Assembly: GCA_900696525.1 (NCBI GenBank)
Contig: CAADGL010000007.1
Location: 124,001-188,000 of the forward strand
Reading direction: 5' to 3'
DNA from: an uncultured Planctomycetota bacterium
GTDB lineage: Bacteria; Planctomycetota; Phycisphaerae; UBA1845; Fen-1342
DNA length: 64,000 nucleotides
This document shows positions 17,549 to 27,203 of this stretch, one piece after another. Each line of letters opens with the position of its first letter. Position 1 is the first letter of the stretch. The notes beneath the pieces were generated by a model. It had not been told where the DNA came from and did not search any database. It saw only the letters and a list, made by a program, of their open reading frames with translations. The translations under genes and the position numbers were made by a program.

Positions 17549-17990
17549 GCTCGGATCCTAGCAGACGCCGGCGGAAAGGTCGAAGGGCGGTCGTACGGCT
17601 CTTCGATTGATCCGGAAGCGAACAGCCGCACTGCCGCAGGTTCCCACGGCGAGGTAGCATGGACCCCGGCGCCGACCGGGCGCGCATCGCGGAGCTCGAG
17701 GCGCGGCAAAAGAAGCTCCAGGAGCCGATCGACCGGAGCTTCCGCGATAGCTCGTGCCCCGGTTGGACAGGCTCCCCACCCGCGCCCAGCGCGCCAAGGC
17801 CGACGAAGCGGCCAGGCACGCCCCAACCAGCGCACCGGCCCGACCCTGACCACCCGGCCCGCGACGACGGTGACGCGCTGTGCAAGCGCGCAGCGAGTCG
17901 ATCGGGAGCGCTGCCGCCGGCTCCGCCCCTAAAAACGCCAAATAATGTGGCACGGTCCCAGAATCCGTGTTAGACTGAGCTATGGGTAGC
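17549..17990. other. Gene-poor interval; doubtful ORF 17659-17973
   Basis: No convincing gene is seen. A plus-strand frame at 17659-17973 begins MDPGADRARIAELEARQKKL, which looks like the start of a coiled coil. After about 30 codons it turns into Pro/Ala-rich sequence without family features, as if a frameshift ended an older gene; the neighbouring frame continues with a helical-looking LDRLPTRAQRAKADEAARH. It may be the remains of a small coiled-coil protein or chance. Confidence 0.35.
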
Positions 17991-18108
17991 CCGTCGCTGC
18001 CCGTCGCTGCCCGTCGCTGCCCGTCGCAGCCCGTCGCAGCCCGTCGCAGCCCGTCGCAGCCCGTCGCAGCCCGTCGCAGCCCGTCGCAGCCCGTCGCAGC
18101 CCGTCGCA
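17991..18108 (+). repeat. 10-bp tandem repeat, about 12 units, upstream of a secreted-protein gene
   Basis: The unit CCGTCGCTGC occurs three times, then CCGTCGCAGC eight times, then a partial unit CCGTCGCA. The array ends 9 bases before the AAAGGAG ribosome-binding site of the gene at 18128. The period equals about one DNA helical turn. The array is open in several frames, but the resulting Pro/Ala/Arg polymer is unlikely to be a real protein. Confidence 0.9.
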
Positions 18109-18127
18109 AACTGAAAGGAGTTGCGGC

Positions 18128-18526
18128 ATGCGCACTTCTGGCGCCCGACCCTACCGGGTTCGGGATTGGGCCGTGGTGGTCGGATTCTCCCTGGGGGTCG
18201 CCTTCATCGTGCTTCCCCCCGTCACCGCCTGGGCAACCACGCTCCCCCACTATGAATGCTCCTCGTATACGTTGCCGGGGTGCTACTCGCCGTACAACTG
18301 TACCTCGCCTTGGACAAACCAGGTCTGCGACAATCCCGAAACGAACTCGAAATCAAAGCGGGGTTTCGGAATACCGTTTCATATCTGCGTGCTGAAGTAC
18401 GGGGCGTCGTGTGAGCAGACCCGTGTGAAGTGCTACAAGGAGGAGTACTACGACGGATTCGACTGCACGAGCAGTATCTGCACGATCCTCTACAACTGGA
18501 CCGATGGCTGTGTGATCCCGACGTGA
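18128..18526 (+). CDS. Small secreted cysteine-rich protein
   Basis: The 132-residue product has a basic start, a hydrophobic segment (residues about 15-31, VVVGFSLGVAFIVLPPV) and a plausible signal-peptidase site near AWA-TT. The mature part of ~95 residues holds ten cysteines, an even number suited to five disulfides, with many Tyr, Asn and Thr. I recognise no family. The ribosome-binding site AAAGGAG sits 7 bases before the ATG. It heads a closely spaced set with the genes at 18553 and 19601, so the three are probably co-transcribed; the MauE-like third gene suggests thiol-disulfide chemistry. Confidence 0.75.
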   Translation: MRTSGARPYRVRDWAVVVGFSLGVAFIVLPPVTAWATTLPHYECSSYTLPGCYSPYNCTSPWTNQVCDNPETNSKSKRGFGIPFHICVLKYGASCEQTRVKCYKEEYYDGFDCTSSICTILYNWTDGCVIPT

Positions 18527-18552
18527 ATGCAACCCGTGCAAGGAGATCGCCA

Positions 18553-19599
18553 ATGCGTATTCAGCTAGCCTCGATCACCGTTCTGTTGACGCTCGCGCAG
18601 CCGCTCTGGGCCGGGCAGCGCGTCGTCGGGGAGGAGCGACAGGATGTCCTCACGAAGATACTGGCCCAGCAGGCTCACCTTGAGCAGGTCAGCGCTTCGT
18701 TCGACGTGACCGTCGAGATCGACACCGCCCAGGTCCAGAACCTCAAGCCCTGCTGGGCCGCCCCGATCCTCTACCGCCTGACCGACTCGACCGTTCGGGG
18801 CGCCATTGACTGGCACCGCGACGCCGCCAGCAACAAGGAGCGCGTCGACATCCGCTTCGACGTGCCCCCGGAGTCCGCGATGGACTATTTCATGGATCGC
18901 ATCCTTGTCGACGACGGCCAGCGCCAGGTCGAAGGCTACCTCTCCAGCCGCCAGTTGCTCGTCACCTGGTCGCGCCCCCTCGCGACCTGGCCCGTGCCGT
19001 CCGACTTCCTCTACCCCTGCGGCCGCGCCAACCTCGAAACGGTTGCCGACGACTGGTCGGCGATCGACGTCTTCCGTCGCGACACCGGCGACTTCGTCAT
19101 CCGGTTCAGCCCCAGGTCGAACCCGCAAACGCTCATCGAGGCCGTCGTCTCGCCCGAGTGGGACTACGCCATCACGTCCTGGCGCGCCGGTCAGTCCGCC
19201 CGCCCCGCCGTGCGGCTGGACTACGTCCGCGACCGAAGCGGAACTGTGGTTCCCCTTCGTGCGCGCTTCGAGCGAACCGCGTCGCCGCAGTCCGACCTCG
19301 TCGTGATGCGCTGGACGCTCGAGGCGACGCGCTTCGACGTGGGCCGCCCGGACGACCGCGTTTTCCGCTTCCCCTTCGTCGACGGCATGGTCGGCGCCGA
19401 CTACAGCAGGTCCAAGTCCCCGACGGAGCCGGAGCTGTTCCACACGACGGCGGCCGGCGAGTTCGTGGCCGTGCCTCGCACCGCCATGCTCAACCGGCCG
19501 ACCCGCGCCGCGCAGACCTACGCAAACATCGGCGCTGCCCTGGTCGTGCTGGCGTTCGTTGGCTTCCGGCTGAACGCACTCGTCGGTCGAGCCGCCTGA
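18553..19599 (+). CDS. Exported, C-terminally membrane-anchored protein of unknown function
   Basis: The 348-residue protein has a signal peptide (MRIQLASITVLLTLAQPLWAG), a soluble domain and a C-terminal helix (YANIGAALVVLAFVGFRL) that would leave it anchored from outside. The soluble region is made of alternating beta segments (FDVTVEID, ERVDIRFDV, GDFVIRFSP, YAITSW, VRLDYVRD), reminiscent of LolA/LolB-type lipoprotein carriers, but I cannot assign it to a family. The start at 18553 lies 26 bp after the Cys-rich gene with AAGGAG upstream; the next gene begins one base after its stop. Confidence 0.75.
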   Translation: MRIQLASITVLLTLAQPLWAGQRVVGEERQDVLTKILAQQAHLEQVSASFDVTVEIDTAQVQNLKPCWAAPILYRLTDSTVRGAIDWHRDAASNKERVDIRFDVPPESAMDYFMDRILVDDGQRQVEGYLSSRQLLVTWSRPLATWPVPSDFLYPCGRANLETVADDWSAIDVFRRDTGDFVIRFSPRSNPQTLIEAVVSPEWDYAITSWRAGQSARPAVRLDYVRDRSGTVVPLRARFERTASPQSDLVVMRWTLEATRFDVGRPDDRVFRFPFVDGMVGADYSRSKSPTEPELFHTTAAGEFVAVPRTAMLNRPTRAAQTYANIGAALVVLAFVGFRLNALVGRAA

Positions 19600-19600
19600 G

Positions 19601-20101
19601 ATGTTCATCGCCGCTCTGCGAAAGCTCGGCCCGCTGGTCCTCGGGCGAATCACCGTCCAGGGACTGCTGGCGTTCGTGTTCCTGTCCGCCGGCCTCGATA
19701 AGCTCCTGGTCTCGGGCCCGGGTTTGACCGGCGCGACACTGGCCAACCTGGGATTCGGTTCGCCGACGGGCACGACGCTCATGGCCGTCCTGGTCGGCGC
19801 GGCCGAAGTCGGCCTGGGCCTATGGCTCGCGTCGGGCCGGCTGCCAAACCTGTCCGCCGCGGTCTCCGCCGGCGTGATCGTCGTTTTCAGCGGGGCCCTG
19901 GTTGTCGTGGGCTGCCGGCTCGGCTGGACGCAATCGTGCGGATGCTGCGGGCTCTTCCTGGGCCTGGCGACGGTTCAACTCGGCCTTGTCCGCAACGCGC
20001 TCATGTTCGGCGCGGCGTTGTTTCTGCTTGTTCCTCGAACGTGGTGGGCCACATCGGCGCCAGGCCTCGGGGGCGCGCCCGCGCAGCCCCGAACCCTCTG
20101 A
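19601..20101 (+). CDS. MauE/DoxX-like membrane protein
   Basis: This 166-residue protein has four to five membrane helices. It resembles MauE-type DoxX relatives: an early FVFLSAGLDKLL segment, then AAEVGLGLWL, and a late periplasmic-side SCGCCG motif. In methylamine utilisation, MauE and the thioredoxin-like MauD are needed to make the disulfide-rich small subunit. Here the partner could be the 10-Cys protein two genes upstream. That link is inference from co-location. The ATG follows the previous stop with one base between. Confidence 0.75.
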   Translation: MFIAALRKLGPLVLGRITVQGLLAFVFLSAGLDKLLVSGPGLTGATLANLGFGSPTGTTLMAVLVGAAEVGLGLWLASGRLPNLSAAVSAGVIVVFSGALVVVGCRLGWTQSCGCCGLFLGLATVQLGLVRNALMFGAALFLLVPRTWWATSAPGLGGAPAQPRTL

Positions 20102-20368
20102 CGGCGCCCGTCCCGCCGCCCGTGCCCAAGACGCTCGCGCCAGGACGCGCAGCCCATGGTGCGCCGACCGGCGAAGCCGTTCGAGCCGGCCGCGCGGTCC
20201 CGCCGCCGGAAGCCATCCCGGCTGAGCCCGTCGACGGTCTGGCCGCAGAACGTCCGGCATGTCAGATTGGCACCTGCCGCGTTCCCAAAATGCCTCTGCC
20301 CAGCTTGGCGCATCCTGTAACCGGCTGATTGAAAACAGGTTGCGCTTCGTCCACACGGCGCACATTCC
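20102..20368. other. Non-coding interval before the groEL1 promoter
   Basis: The sequence between the MauE-like gene and the promoter at 20369 has open frames but no family features, start signals or hairpins I can support. A CIRCE element (TTAGCACTC-N9-GAGTGCTAA) was looked for and not found anywhere before groEL1. Confidence 0.5.
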
Positions 20369-20384
20369 TGGCATCCTGTTTGCT
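20369..20384 (+). promoter_or_regulatory. Sigma-54-type promoter upstream of groEL1
   Basis: The site reads TGGCAT-N5-TTGCT, with GG and GC separated by exactly ten bases, matching the -24/-12 consensus TGGCAC-N5-TTGCW with one change. It is 85 bp upstream of the groEL1 ATG, leaving a leader of about 75 nt. A sigma-54 activator gene is present in the window at 41311. No activator-binding repeat was identified. Confidence 0.55.
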
Positions 20385-20468
20385 TGGAATCTGCCCAGGC
20401 GGGGGCGCTGCTCCTCGCCCAATCGACTGACATCACGGTCATCACCGTACCGCAAGGAGACGCACGGA

Positions 20469-22139
<1,671 letters not shown>

Positions 22140-22167
22140 GGAGAGTGCCCGTGTAACGTGCAGAGTA

Positions 22168-22220
22168 CAAAGCGCAGAAGGCTGCTCGACCCAGCCATCA
22201 TCGATCCCTTCTGCACTTTG
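22168..22220 (+). other. Imperfect hairpin between groEL1 and groES
   Basis: Arms at 22168-22181 and 22207-22220 pair over 14 positions with one G-U/mismatch position, around a 25-nt loop. It is not followed by a T-run, so it is more likely an mRNA processing or stability element, or a remnant of an inverted repeat, than an intrinsic terminator. Confidence 0.5.
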
Positions 22221-22302
22221 AAACTCTGAACTTCGTACTCTGAACTTGCTCCGCGATACGGTTCCGGCGGCCGTTGCCGCCTCAAACATGGAGACAAAAC
22301 CA

Positions 22303-22623
22303 ATGCCTGCTGTAGCTGCTCCCACTGCCAAGAAGGTCAATATCCGGCCGCTCGAAGATCGCGTCGTCATTCAGCCGTTCGAGGCCGAAGAACGCACCGC
22401 CGGCGGAATCGTCCTGCCCGACAGCGCCCGCGAGAAGCCCCAGCGCGGCAAGATCATCGCCGCCGGCCCCGGCAAGCTGCTCGACAGCGGCCAGCGCGGA
22501 GAAATGTCGCTGAAGGTTGGCGACCGCGTCTTCTACGGCAAGTACAGCGGCACCGAGATCGAGATCGACGGCCAGGACTACGTCATCGTGCGCGAGAGCG
22601 ACGTGCTGGCGGTGGAGAACTAG
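22303..22623 (+). CDS. groES: Co-chaperonin GroES
   Basis: The 106-residue protein matches GroES throughout: NIRPLEDRVVIQPFEAEERTAGGI (mobile-loop region included), KPQRGKIIAAGPG and the C-terminal DYVIVRESDVLAV. It forms the heptameric lid for GroEL. The start at 22303 has GGAG nine bases upstream; an in-frame ATG at 22288 would add five residues. It sits between two groEL genes, so one GroES may serve both. Confidence 0.95.
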   Translation: MPAVAAPTAKKVNIRPLEDRVVIQPFEAEERTAGGIVLPDSAREKPQRGKIIAAGPGKLLDSGQRGEMSLKVGDRVFYGKYSGTEIEIDGQDYVIVRESDVLAVEN

Positions 22624-22629
22624 CAGCGA

Positions 22630-22705
22630 ATTCAGAATAGCGCACGGCCAAACGAAGATCGCGAGACCGCGGCTTCATCGCTATTCGCTATTCGCCATTC
22701 TGAAT
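22630..22705 (+). other. Imperfect hairpin between groES and groEL2
   Basis: Arms 22630-22642 and 22693-22705 pair over 13 positions with one mismatch, enclosing a ~50-nt loop that holds GCTATTCGCTATTCGC short repeats. The right arm ends 11 bases before the groEL2 ATG, close to its GAGG site, so folding could affect translation. No T-run follows. Confidence 0.5.
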
Positions 22706-22716
22706 CGAGGACGATT

Positions 22717-24333
22717 ATGCCTGCCAAGCAACTGATGTATCACGACCGCGCCCGGGCCGAGCTGCTCGACGGCATCCGCCAGCTCTCCCGAGCCGTCAAG
22801 AGCACCCTCGGCCCCGTCGGCCGAAACGTGCTCCTCCAGAAATCCTGGGGCTCCCCACGAATCACCAAGGACGGCGTCACCGTCTCCAAGGAGATCGAGC
22901 TGCCCGCCCCCTTCGCCAACATGGGCGCCAAGCTCGTCAACGAAGTCGCCAGCAAGACCAGCGACGTCGCCGGCGACGGCACCACCACCGCCACCGTCCT
23001 GGCCGAGGCCATCTTCGCCGAGGGCCTCAGGAACATCACCGCCGGCGCCCCGCCGATGGCCGTCAAACGCGGCATCGACAGGGCCGTCCAGGTCGCCGTC
23101 GACAGCATCGCCAGCCAGTCCGTCAAGGTCCGCGGAAAGGACGACATCGCCAAGGTCGGCACCATCAGCGCCAACGGCGACAAGGCCGTCGGCAAGATGC
23201 TCGCCGAGGCCTTCGAGAAGGTCGGCAAGGACGGCGTGGTCGAGGTCGAAGAGGGCAAGGGCATGGAGACCACGTGGGAGCACGTGGACGGAATGCAGTT
23301 CGACAAGGGCTTCATCTCCCCCTACTTCATCACCAACCCGAGCACCCTCGAAGCCGTCCTCGAAGACCCCTACATCTTCATCTACGAGAAGAAGATCAGC
23401 TCCGTCCGCGACCTGGTCCCCGTTCTCGAGAAGATCGTCAACGTCGGAAAGCCCCTCCTCGTCATCGCAGAGGACGTCGAGGGCGAGGCCCTCGCCGCGC
23501 TCGTCGTCAACCGCCTGCGCGGCGTGCTCAGCGTCGCCGCCGTCAAGGCCCCAGGCTTCGGCGACCGCCGCAAGGCCATGCTCGGCGACATCGCCACCAT
23601 CACCGGCGGCACCTTCGTCAGCGAAGACCAGGGCGTCAAGCTCGAGAACGTCACGCTGGAGATGATGGGCCGCGCCAAGCGCGTCGTCGTTACCAAGGAC
23701 GACACCACCATCATCGAGGGCGCCGGAAAGAAGAAGGACATCGACGCCCGCATCAACCAGATCCGCCAGCAGATCGAAAAAACCACCAGCGACTACGACC
23801 GTGAGAAGCTCCAGGAACGCCTGGCCAAGCTCACCGGCGGCGTCGCCGTCGTCCAGGTCGGCGGCGCCACCGAGATCGAGGTCAAGGAACGCAAGGACCT
23901 CGTCGACGACGCCTTCCACGCCACCAAGGCCGCCGCCGAGGAGGGCGTCGTCTGCGGCGGTGGCGTCGCGTACCTCAAGGCCATCAAGCCTGTCCTCGAC
24001 GCCGCGAAGAAGGTCGAGGGCGACGAGGCCATCGGCTACCGCATCGTCGCCAAGGCGCTCGAGTACCCCGCGCGCCAGATCGCCGAGAACGCCGGCTACG
24101 ACGGCGGCGTCGTGATCGACGAGATCATGACGCGCAATAAGAACTTCGGATTCAACGCCGCGACCGGCGAGTACGTCGACATGTTCGACGAGGGCATCAT
24201 CGACCCGGCCAAGGTGGCCCGCATCGCCTTGCAGAACGCGGCCAGCGTCGCTGGCCTGCTGCTTACAACCGATGTGCTCTGCACCGAGTACAAGGAAGAC
24301 AAGCACGACAAAATCGAGGGGGCGACGCGCTGA
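22717..24333 (+). CDS. groEL: Chaperonin GroEL, paralogue 2 (no Gly-Met tail)
   Basis: A complete 538-residue GroEL with [22 protein letters not shown], the ATP-site Asp residues and [15 protein letters not shown]. It lacks the Gly-Gly-Met tail and instead ends in a charged [15 protein letters not shown] segment. Such tail-less paralogues are common in bacteria with multiple chaperonins and often serve specialised clients. ATG 22717 has GAGG upstream. It differs from paralogue 1 at many positions across the apical domain, so the duplication is old. Confidence 0.95.
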   Translation: MPAKQLMYHDRARAELLDGIRQLSRAVKSTLGPVGRNVLLQKSWGSPRITKDGVTVSKEIELPAPFANMGAKLVNEVASKTSDVAGDGTTTATVLAEAIFAEGLRNITAGAPPMAVKRGIDRAVQVAVDSIASQSVKVRGKDDIAKVGTISANGDKAVGKMLAEAFEKVGKDGVVEVEEGKGMETTWEHVDGMQFDKGFISPYFITNPSTLEAVLEDPYIFIYEKKISSVRDLVPVLEKIVNVGKPLLVIAEDVEGEALAALVVNRLRGVLSVAAVKAPGFGDRRKAMLGDIATITGGTFVSEDQGVKLENVTLEMMGRAKRVVVTKDDTTIIEGAGKKKDIDARINQIRQQIEKTTSDYDREKLQERLAKLTGGVAVVQVGGATEIEVKERKDLVDDAFHATKAAAEEGVVCGGGVAYLKAIKPVLDAAKKVEGDEAIGYRIVAKALEYPARQIAENAGYDGGVVIDEIMTRNKNFGFNAATGEYVDMFDEGIIDPAKVARIALQNAASVAGLLLTTDVLCTEYKEDKHDKIEGATR

Positions 24334-24365
24334 CGCGCCACGCGAGCCGCGACCCGATGCGCGAT

Positions 24366-24394
24366 CCGAGCCGCGACCCCGAGGGAGCGGTTGC
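24366..24394 (+). repeat. 29-bp interspersed repeat, copy 1
   Basis: A 29-base sequence between groEL2 and dnaJ (CCGAGCCGCGACC...AGGGAGCGGTTGC) recurs at 52885-52913 in the same orientation with only the central three bases different. Both copies are intergenic. Two copies in 64 kb suggest a genome-wide short repeat. Confidence 0.6.
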
Positions 24395-24421
24395 GTGGGC
24401 TGACTTGCATCTGTCGAAAAC

Positions 24422-24454
24422 CAGGGGCGTCGCCCGAGGGGCACGCCCCTGTTT
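24422..24454 (+). terminator. Rho-independent-like terminator after groEL2
   Basis: A perfect 9-bp stem CAGGGGCGT/ACGCCCCTG encloses a 12-nt loop and is followed by TTTCGT. The short T-run makes it a moderate terminator. It separates the groE genes from dnaJ. Confidence 0.55.
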
Positions 24455-24521
24455 CGTGCCGGCCCCGCACCGCGGCCGATAGAATACGCGAGGCCGTCCT
24501 GAATCGACGGCCGTGAGTCAG

Positions 24522-25655
24522 ATGGTGGCCAACAAGCGCGACTACTACGAAGTGCTCGGCCTGAAGCGAGAATCCTCGCCCGACGAGGTCAAACGTGCCT
24601 TCCGCCAGGCCGCCCTCAAGTACCACCCCGATCGCAACCGCGAACCAGGCGCCGAGGATAAGTTCAAGGAGGCCTCCGAAGCCTACGAGGTCCTTTCCGA
24701 TCCGCAGCGCCGACAGCTCTACGACCGCTACGGCCACGCCGGCCTCAACGGCGCCGGCACCCACGACTTCTCCTCCATGCGCGTCGACGACATCTTCAGC
24801 ATGTTCGGCGACCTCTTCGGCGACGTCTTCGCCGCCGGCCCGGCCCGCGAGGACCGCGGCGTCGACATCCGCACCGAGCTGACGCTGACCCTCTCGGAGG
24901 TCGCTACCGGCGCCGAGAGATCCATCCGCTACACGCGCGAAGAAGTCTGCGATCGCTGCGGTGGCAGCGGCGCAGCGCCAGGCGCCAAGCGCACAACCTG
25001 CCGGACCTGCGGCGGGTACAAGGTCGTCGAACGCCAGGCCTCCGTCGGCTTCTTCGTCAGCCGCACCGTCGTCGAGTGCCCCACCTGCCGCGGCCGCGGC
25101 TTCCTCGCCGGCCAAGACTGCGACGCCTGTGCCGGCAGCGGACGATCTGAGAAGCAGCGCACCGTCACCGTCAAGGTGCCACCCGGCGTCCACGAGGGAC
25201 AAAGCATCCGCGTCCGGGGAGGCGGCGAGCCCAGCGCCAACGGCGCGAACTACGGCGACCTGCACTGCCTCGTCCACGTCCAGCCGCACCCGTTCCTCGA
25301 GCGCGACGGCGACCACCTGCTCTGCCGCGTCCCCATCAGCATCGCCCAGGCCGCGCTCGGCGCCCACATCGAGGTGCCCACCCTGCGCGGAAAGCGCTCC
25401 ATTCGCATCCCGCCAGGAACGCAGTTCGGCGCAACCTTCACCCTCGACGGCGAGGGCCTCCCCAACCTGCGAACAGGGCGGCGCGGCAACGAGGTCATCC
25501 AGGTGCTGATCGAGGTGCCCCGCAAGTTGACGCGCGAACAGGAAGACCTCCTGCGGCGCTTCGCGGAGATCGAGACCCGGCACCCCGGACCCGAGTCCAA
25601 GAGCTTCTTCGAGCGGCTCAAGGCGTACTTCACAGGGCAGCCAGAGGACCAGTAA
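24522..25655 (+). CDS. dnaJ: Chaperone DnaJ
   Basis: About 377 residues with the full class-I DnaJ layout: J domain with the HPD motif (KYHPDRN), a G/F-poor linker rich in Asp/Phe (DIFSMFGDLFGDVF), four zinc-finger repeats CDRCGGSG, CRTCGGYK, CPTCRGRG and CDACAGSG, then two substrate-binding beta domains. The second zinc repeat is atypical at its last two glycines. It hands clients to DnaK and stimulates its ATPase; dnaK is not in the window. ATG 24522 gives the typical MVANKRDYYEVLG start; a GTG at 24513 is an alternative. grpE follows, so the two are probably regulated together. Confidence 0.95.
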   Translation: MVANKRDYYEVLGLKRESSPDEVKRAFRQAALKYHPDRNREPGAEDKFKEASEAYEVLSDPQRRQLYDRYGHAGLNGAGTHDFSSMRVDDIFSMFGDLFGDVFAAGPAREDRGVDIRTELTLTLSEVATGAERSIRYTREEVCDRCGGSGAAPGAKRTTCRTCGGYKVVERQASVGFFVSRTVVECPTCRGRGFLAGQDCDACAGSGRSEKQRTVTVKVPPGVHEGQSIRVRGGGEPSANGANYGDLHCLVHVQPHPFLERDGDHLLCRVPISIAQAALGAHIEVPTLRGKRSIRIPPGTQFGATFTLDGEGLPNLRTGRRGNEVIQVLIEVPRKLTREQEDLLRRFAEIETRHPGPESKSFFERLKAYFTGQPEDQ

Positions 25656-25730
25656 ATTGGGGCATTCGATGATCTGGTACTTGCACCGGTTTCGTGATTC
25701 CGTGTCGTTACGCCTCTTGTTGGAGCGTCT

Positions 25731-26309
25731 GTGGCCGTGAGCTTGGATCAGAACCAACAGCCCGAACTGAACGCCGCTGCCGACTCGACCGCCCCGCCCG
25801 AGCCATCTGGCGCGACCGGCGCGCCGATGCCCGCTGGCGCCGCCGAGCCCGCGGCCCGCACCGTCGACGACTTTCAGCGCGAGCTCGACGCCCTGCGCGA
25901 TCGAAACCTGCGCCTGCTGGCCGACATGCGCAACCTCCAGCAGCGCTCCAAGCGCGAACGCGAAGAAGCCCTCCGGTACGCCGAGGCCGAGTTCGCCCGC
26001 GAGCTGCTCGTCGTGCTCGACGACCTGGAGCGCGCCATGCAGGCGGCCTCCGGCGCCGACGCCCCCCTCAGCGAGGGCATGCGCATTACCCACGAGCACT
26101 TCCTGAAACTGCTGCGCACCCGCGGCATCGAGCCGATCGCCGCTGTCGGCGAGCCCTTCGACCCCGCGCTGCATGAGGCCCTTCTCCAGCAGCCCAGCGC
26201 GCAATTCCCCGCCGGAATCGTCGCCCAGGAGGTCGCCCGCGGCTACCGCATGCACGAGCGCGTCATCCGTCCGGCCCGCGTCGTTGTATCCAGCGGCCCC
26301 CCGGCGTGA
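25731..26309 (+). CDS. grpE: Nucleotide exchange factor GrpE
   Basis: The 192-residue protein has an Ala/Pro-rich N-terminus, a long coiled coil (residues about 45-80, ending NLQQRSKRERE) and the C-terminal beta domain with GEPFDPALHEAL and the late GYRMHERVIRPARVVVSSG motif of GrpE. It releases ADP from DnaK. The start is GTG 25731, in a weak context. It lies 75 bp after dnaJ on the same strand. Confidence 0.93.
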   Translation: MAVSLDQNQQPELNAAADSTAPPEPSGATGAPMPAGAAEPAARTVDDFQRELDALRDRNLRLLADMRNLQQRSKREREEALRYAEAEFARELLVVLDDLERAMQAASGADAPLSEGMRITHEHFLKLLRTRGIEPIAAVGEPFDPALHEALLQQPSAQFPAGIVAQEVARGYRMHERVIRPARVVVSSGPPA

Positions 26310-26358
26310 CGCCCCTGGCAGCTTGTTCGCCGAATGTCTGACGAGGAGTTCGTTCGAA

Positions 26359-26778
26359 ATGCCGACCTATGAGTACGCCTGCTCGTCCTGCAACCACCAG
26401 TTCGAGCACTTCCAGTCCATCACCGCCGGCCCCTTGCGCACCTGCCCTTCCTGCGGCCGCAAGACGCTGCAACGCCTGATCGGCGCCGGCGGCGGAATCA
26501 TCTTCAAGGGCTCCGGCTTCTACCAGACCGACTACCGGAGTGAGTCCTATCGCAAGGCCGCCGAGGCTGAGAAGCAATCCTCAGCCCCGGCCAGCGATGG
26601 CGCACACGGCCAGTCCAGCAGCGACAACGCCCCGGCCCCGGACAAGGCGGCCGCCGGCCAGAAGCCGCCGACGGCAAGCCCCCCCGCCGGTCCTGTCGAC
26701 AACGCCCCCAGACCCGCTGCCAAGTCCCGGCCAGCCAGCAGCGATCGCGCCGCAAGGAAGCGATCGGGAGCAGGCTAG
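26359..26778 (+). CDS. FmdB-type zinc ribbon protein
   Basis: The first 45 residues form the FmdB/CxxC_CXXC_SSSS putative regulatory domain: MPTYEYACSSCNHQFE, then CPSCGRKTLQRLIGAGGGIIFKGSGFY. The remaining ~75 residues are a disordered Ala/Pro/Ser/Lys-rich tail. The family is widespread with no settled function; a regulatory role is only proposed. ATG 26359 has GAGGAG upstream and is 49 bp after grpE, so it may be the last gene of the chaperone transcription unit. Confidence 0.88.
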   Translation: MPTYEYACSSCNHQFEHFQSITAGPLRTCPSCGRKTLQRLIGAGGGIIFKGSGFYQTDYRSESYRKAAEAEKQSSAPASDGAHGQSSSDNAPAPDKAAAGQKPPTASPPAGPVDNAPRPAAKSRPASSDRAARKRSGAG

Positions 26779-26971
26779 CGCCCGCCTGCCGCCGACGCGC
26801 GCCGCCTCACCCGCGCACCGTTCGCCCCCGGTAGGTCGTGGCGCTTGATGACTGAACTGAGCCGCACCCGTCAGGGGGCGGTTGGGTATGGAAGGGACCT
26901 TGTTTTAACGGCTTCCTCACCGGCGCGGCTCGGATCGAACTGCACCAGTCCCCGGCGGCTGATGCGGCGCT

Positions 26972-27099
26972 AGTGTAGTGCCTCGCAGAAATGTGACGGT
27001 ACCACGGATGGGTGGAGCGGCCATCTTGCCCGCTCGGGCGGGCTGGAAGCCCGCCCCACCCTGCATAGGGACAGGCAGTTATTTGCGAGGCACTACACT
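26972..27099. repeat. 128-bp inverted-repeat element, copy 2 (reverse orientation)
   Basis: Same 16-bp terminal inverted repeats and same length as the copy at 15396-15523, but inverted. One base change falls within one hairpin arm (GGCCGCTC versus the complement of GAGCGGGC). The flanks extend the inverted repeat by CT...AG. The rest of 26779-27203 shows no gene. Confidence 0.85.
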
Positions 27100-27129
27100 A
27101 GGCCGTTCGCGACCACCCTCCATGCCTAC

Positions 27130-27157
27130 TGGACACACGCCGGCCCCGGCGTATACT
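27130..27157 (+). promoter_or_regulatory. Sigma-70-type promoter of the amidase gene
   Basis: TGGACA-N16-TATACT lies 46 bases before the ATG at 27204. The leader contains AGGAGGATCAGGC, with an AGGAGG ribosome-binding site. Confidence 0.6.
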
Positions 27158-27203
27158 CGCCCGGCAACGCGCGTCCCGGGATGCCAATTCAGGAGGATCA
27201 GGC

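Noticed and set aside
15743..17932. 729-codon plus-strand frame opposite the ABC exporter
   Set aside because: Arg/His/Pro-rich shadow; the minus strand has Walker motifs and the ABC signature.
17558..18250. Minus-strand frame through the 10-bp repeat encoding GCDGLRRAAT repeats
   Set aside because: The protein repeat is just the DNA repeat read in reverse; no start signal and it overlaps the secreted Cys-rich gene.
20271..20290. Possible second sigma-54 site (TTGGCACCTGCCGCG)
   Set aside because: The -24 half is good, but the base at the -12 GC position is wrong (GT), so spacing and sequence fail.
24096..26255. 719-codon minus-strand frame opposite dnaJ and grpE
   Set aside because: Shadow of two certain genes, acidic low-complexity product.
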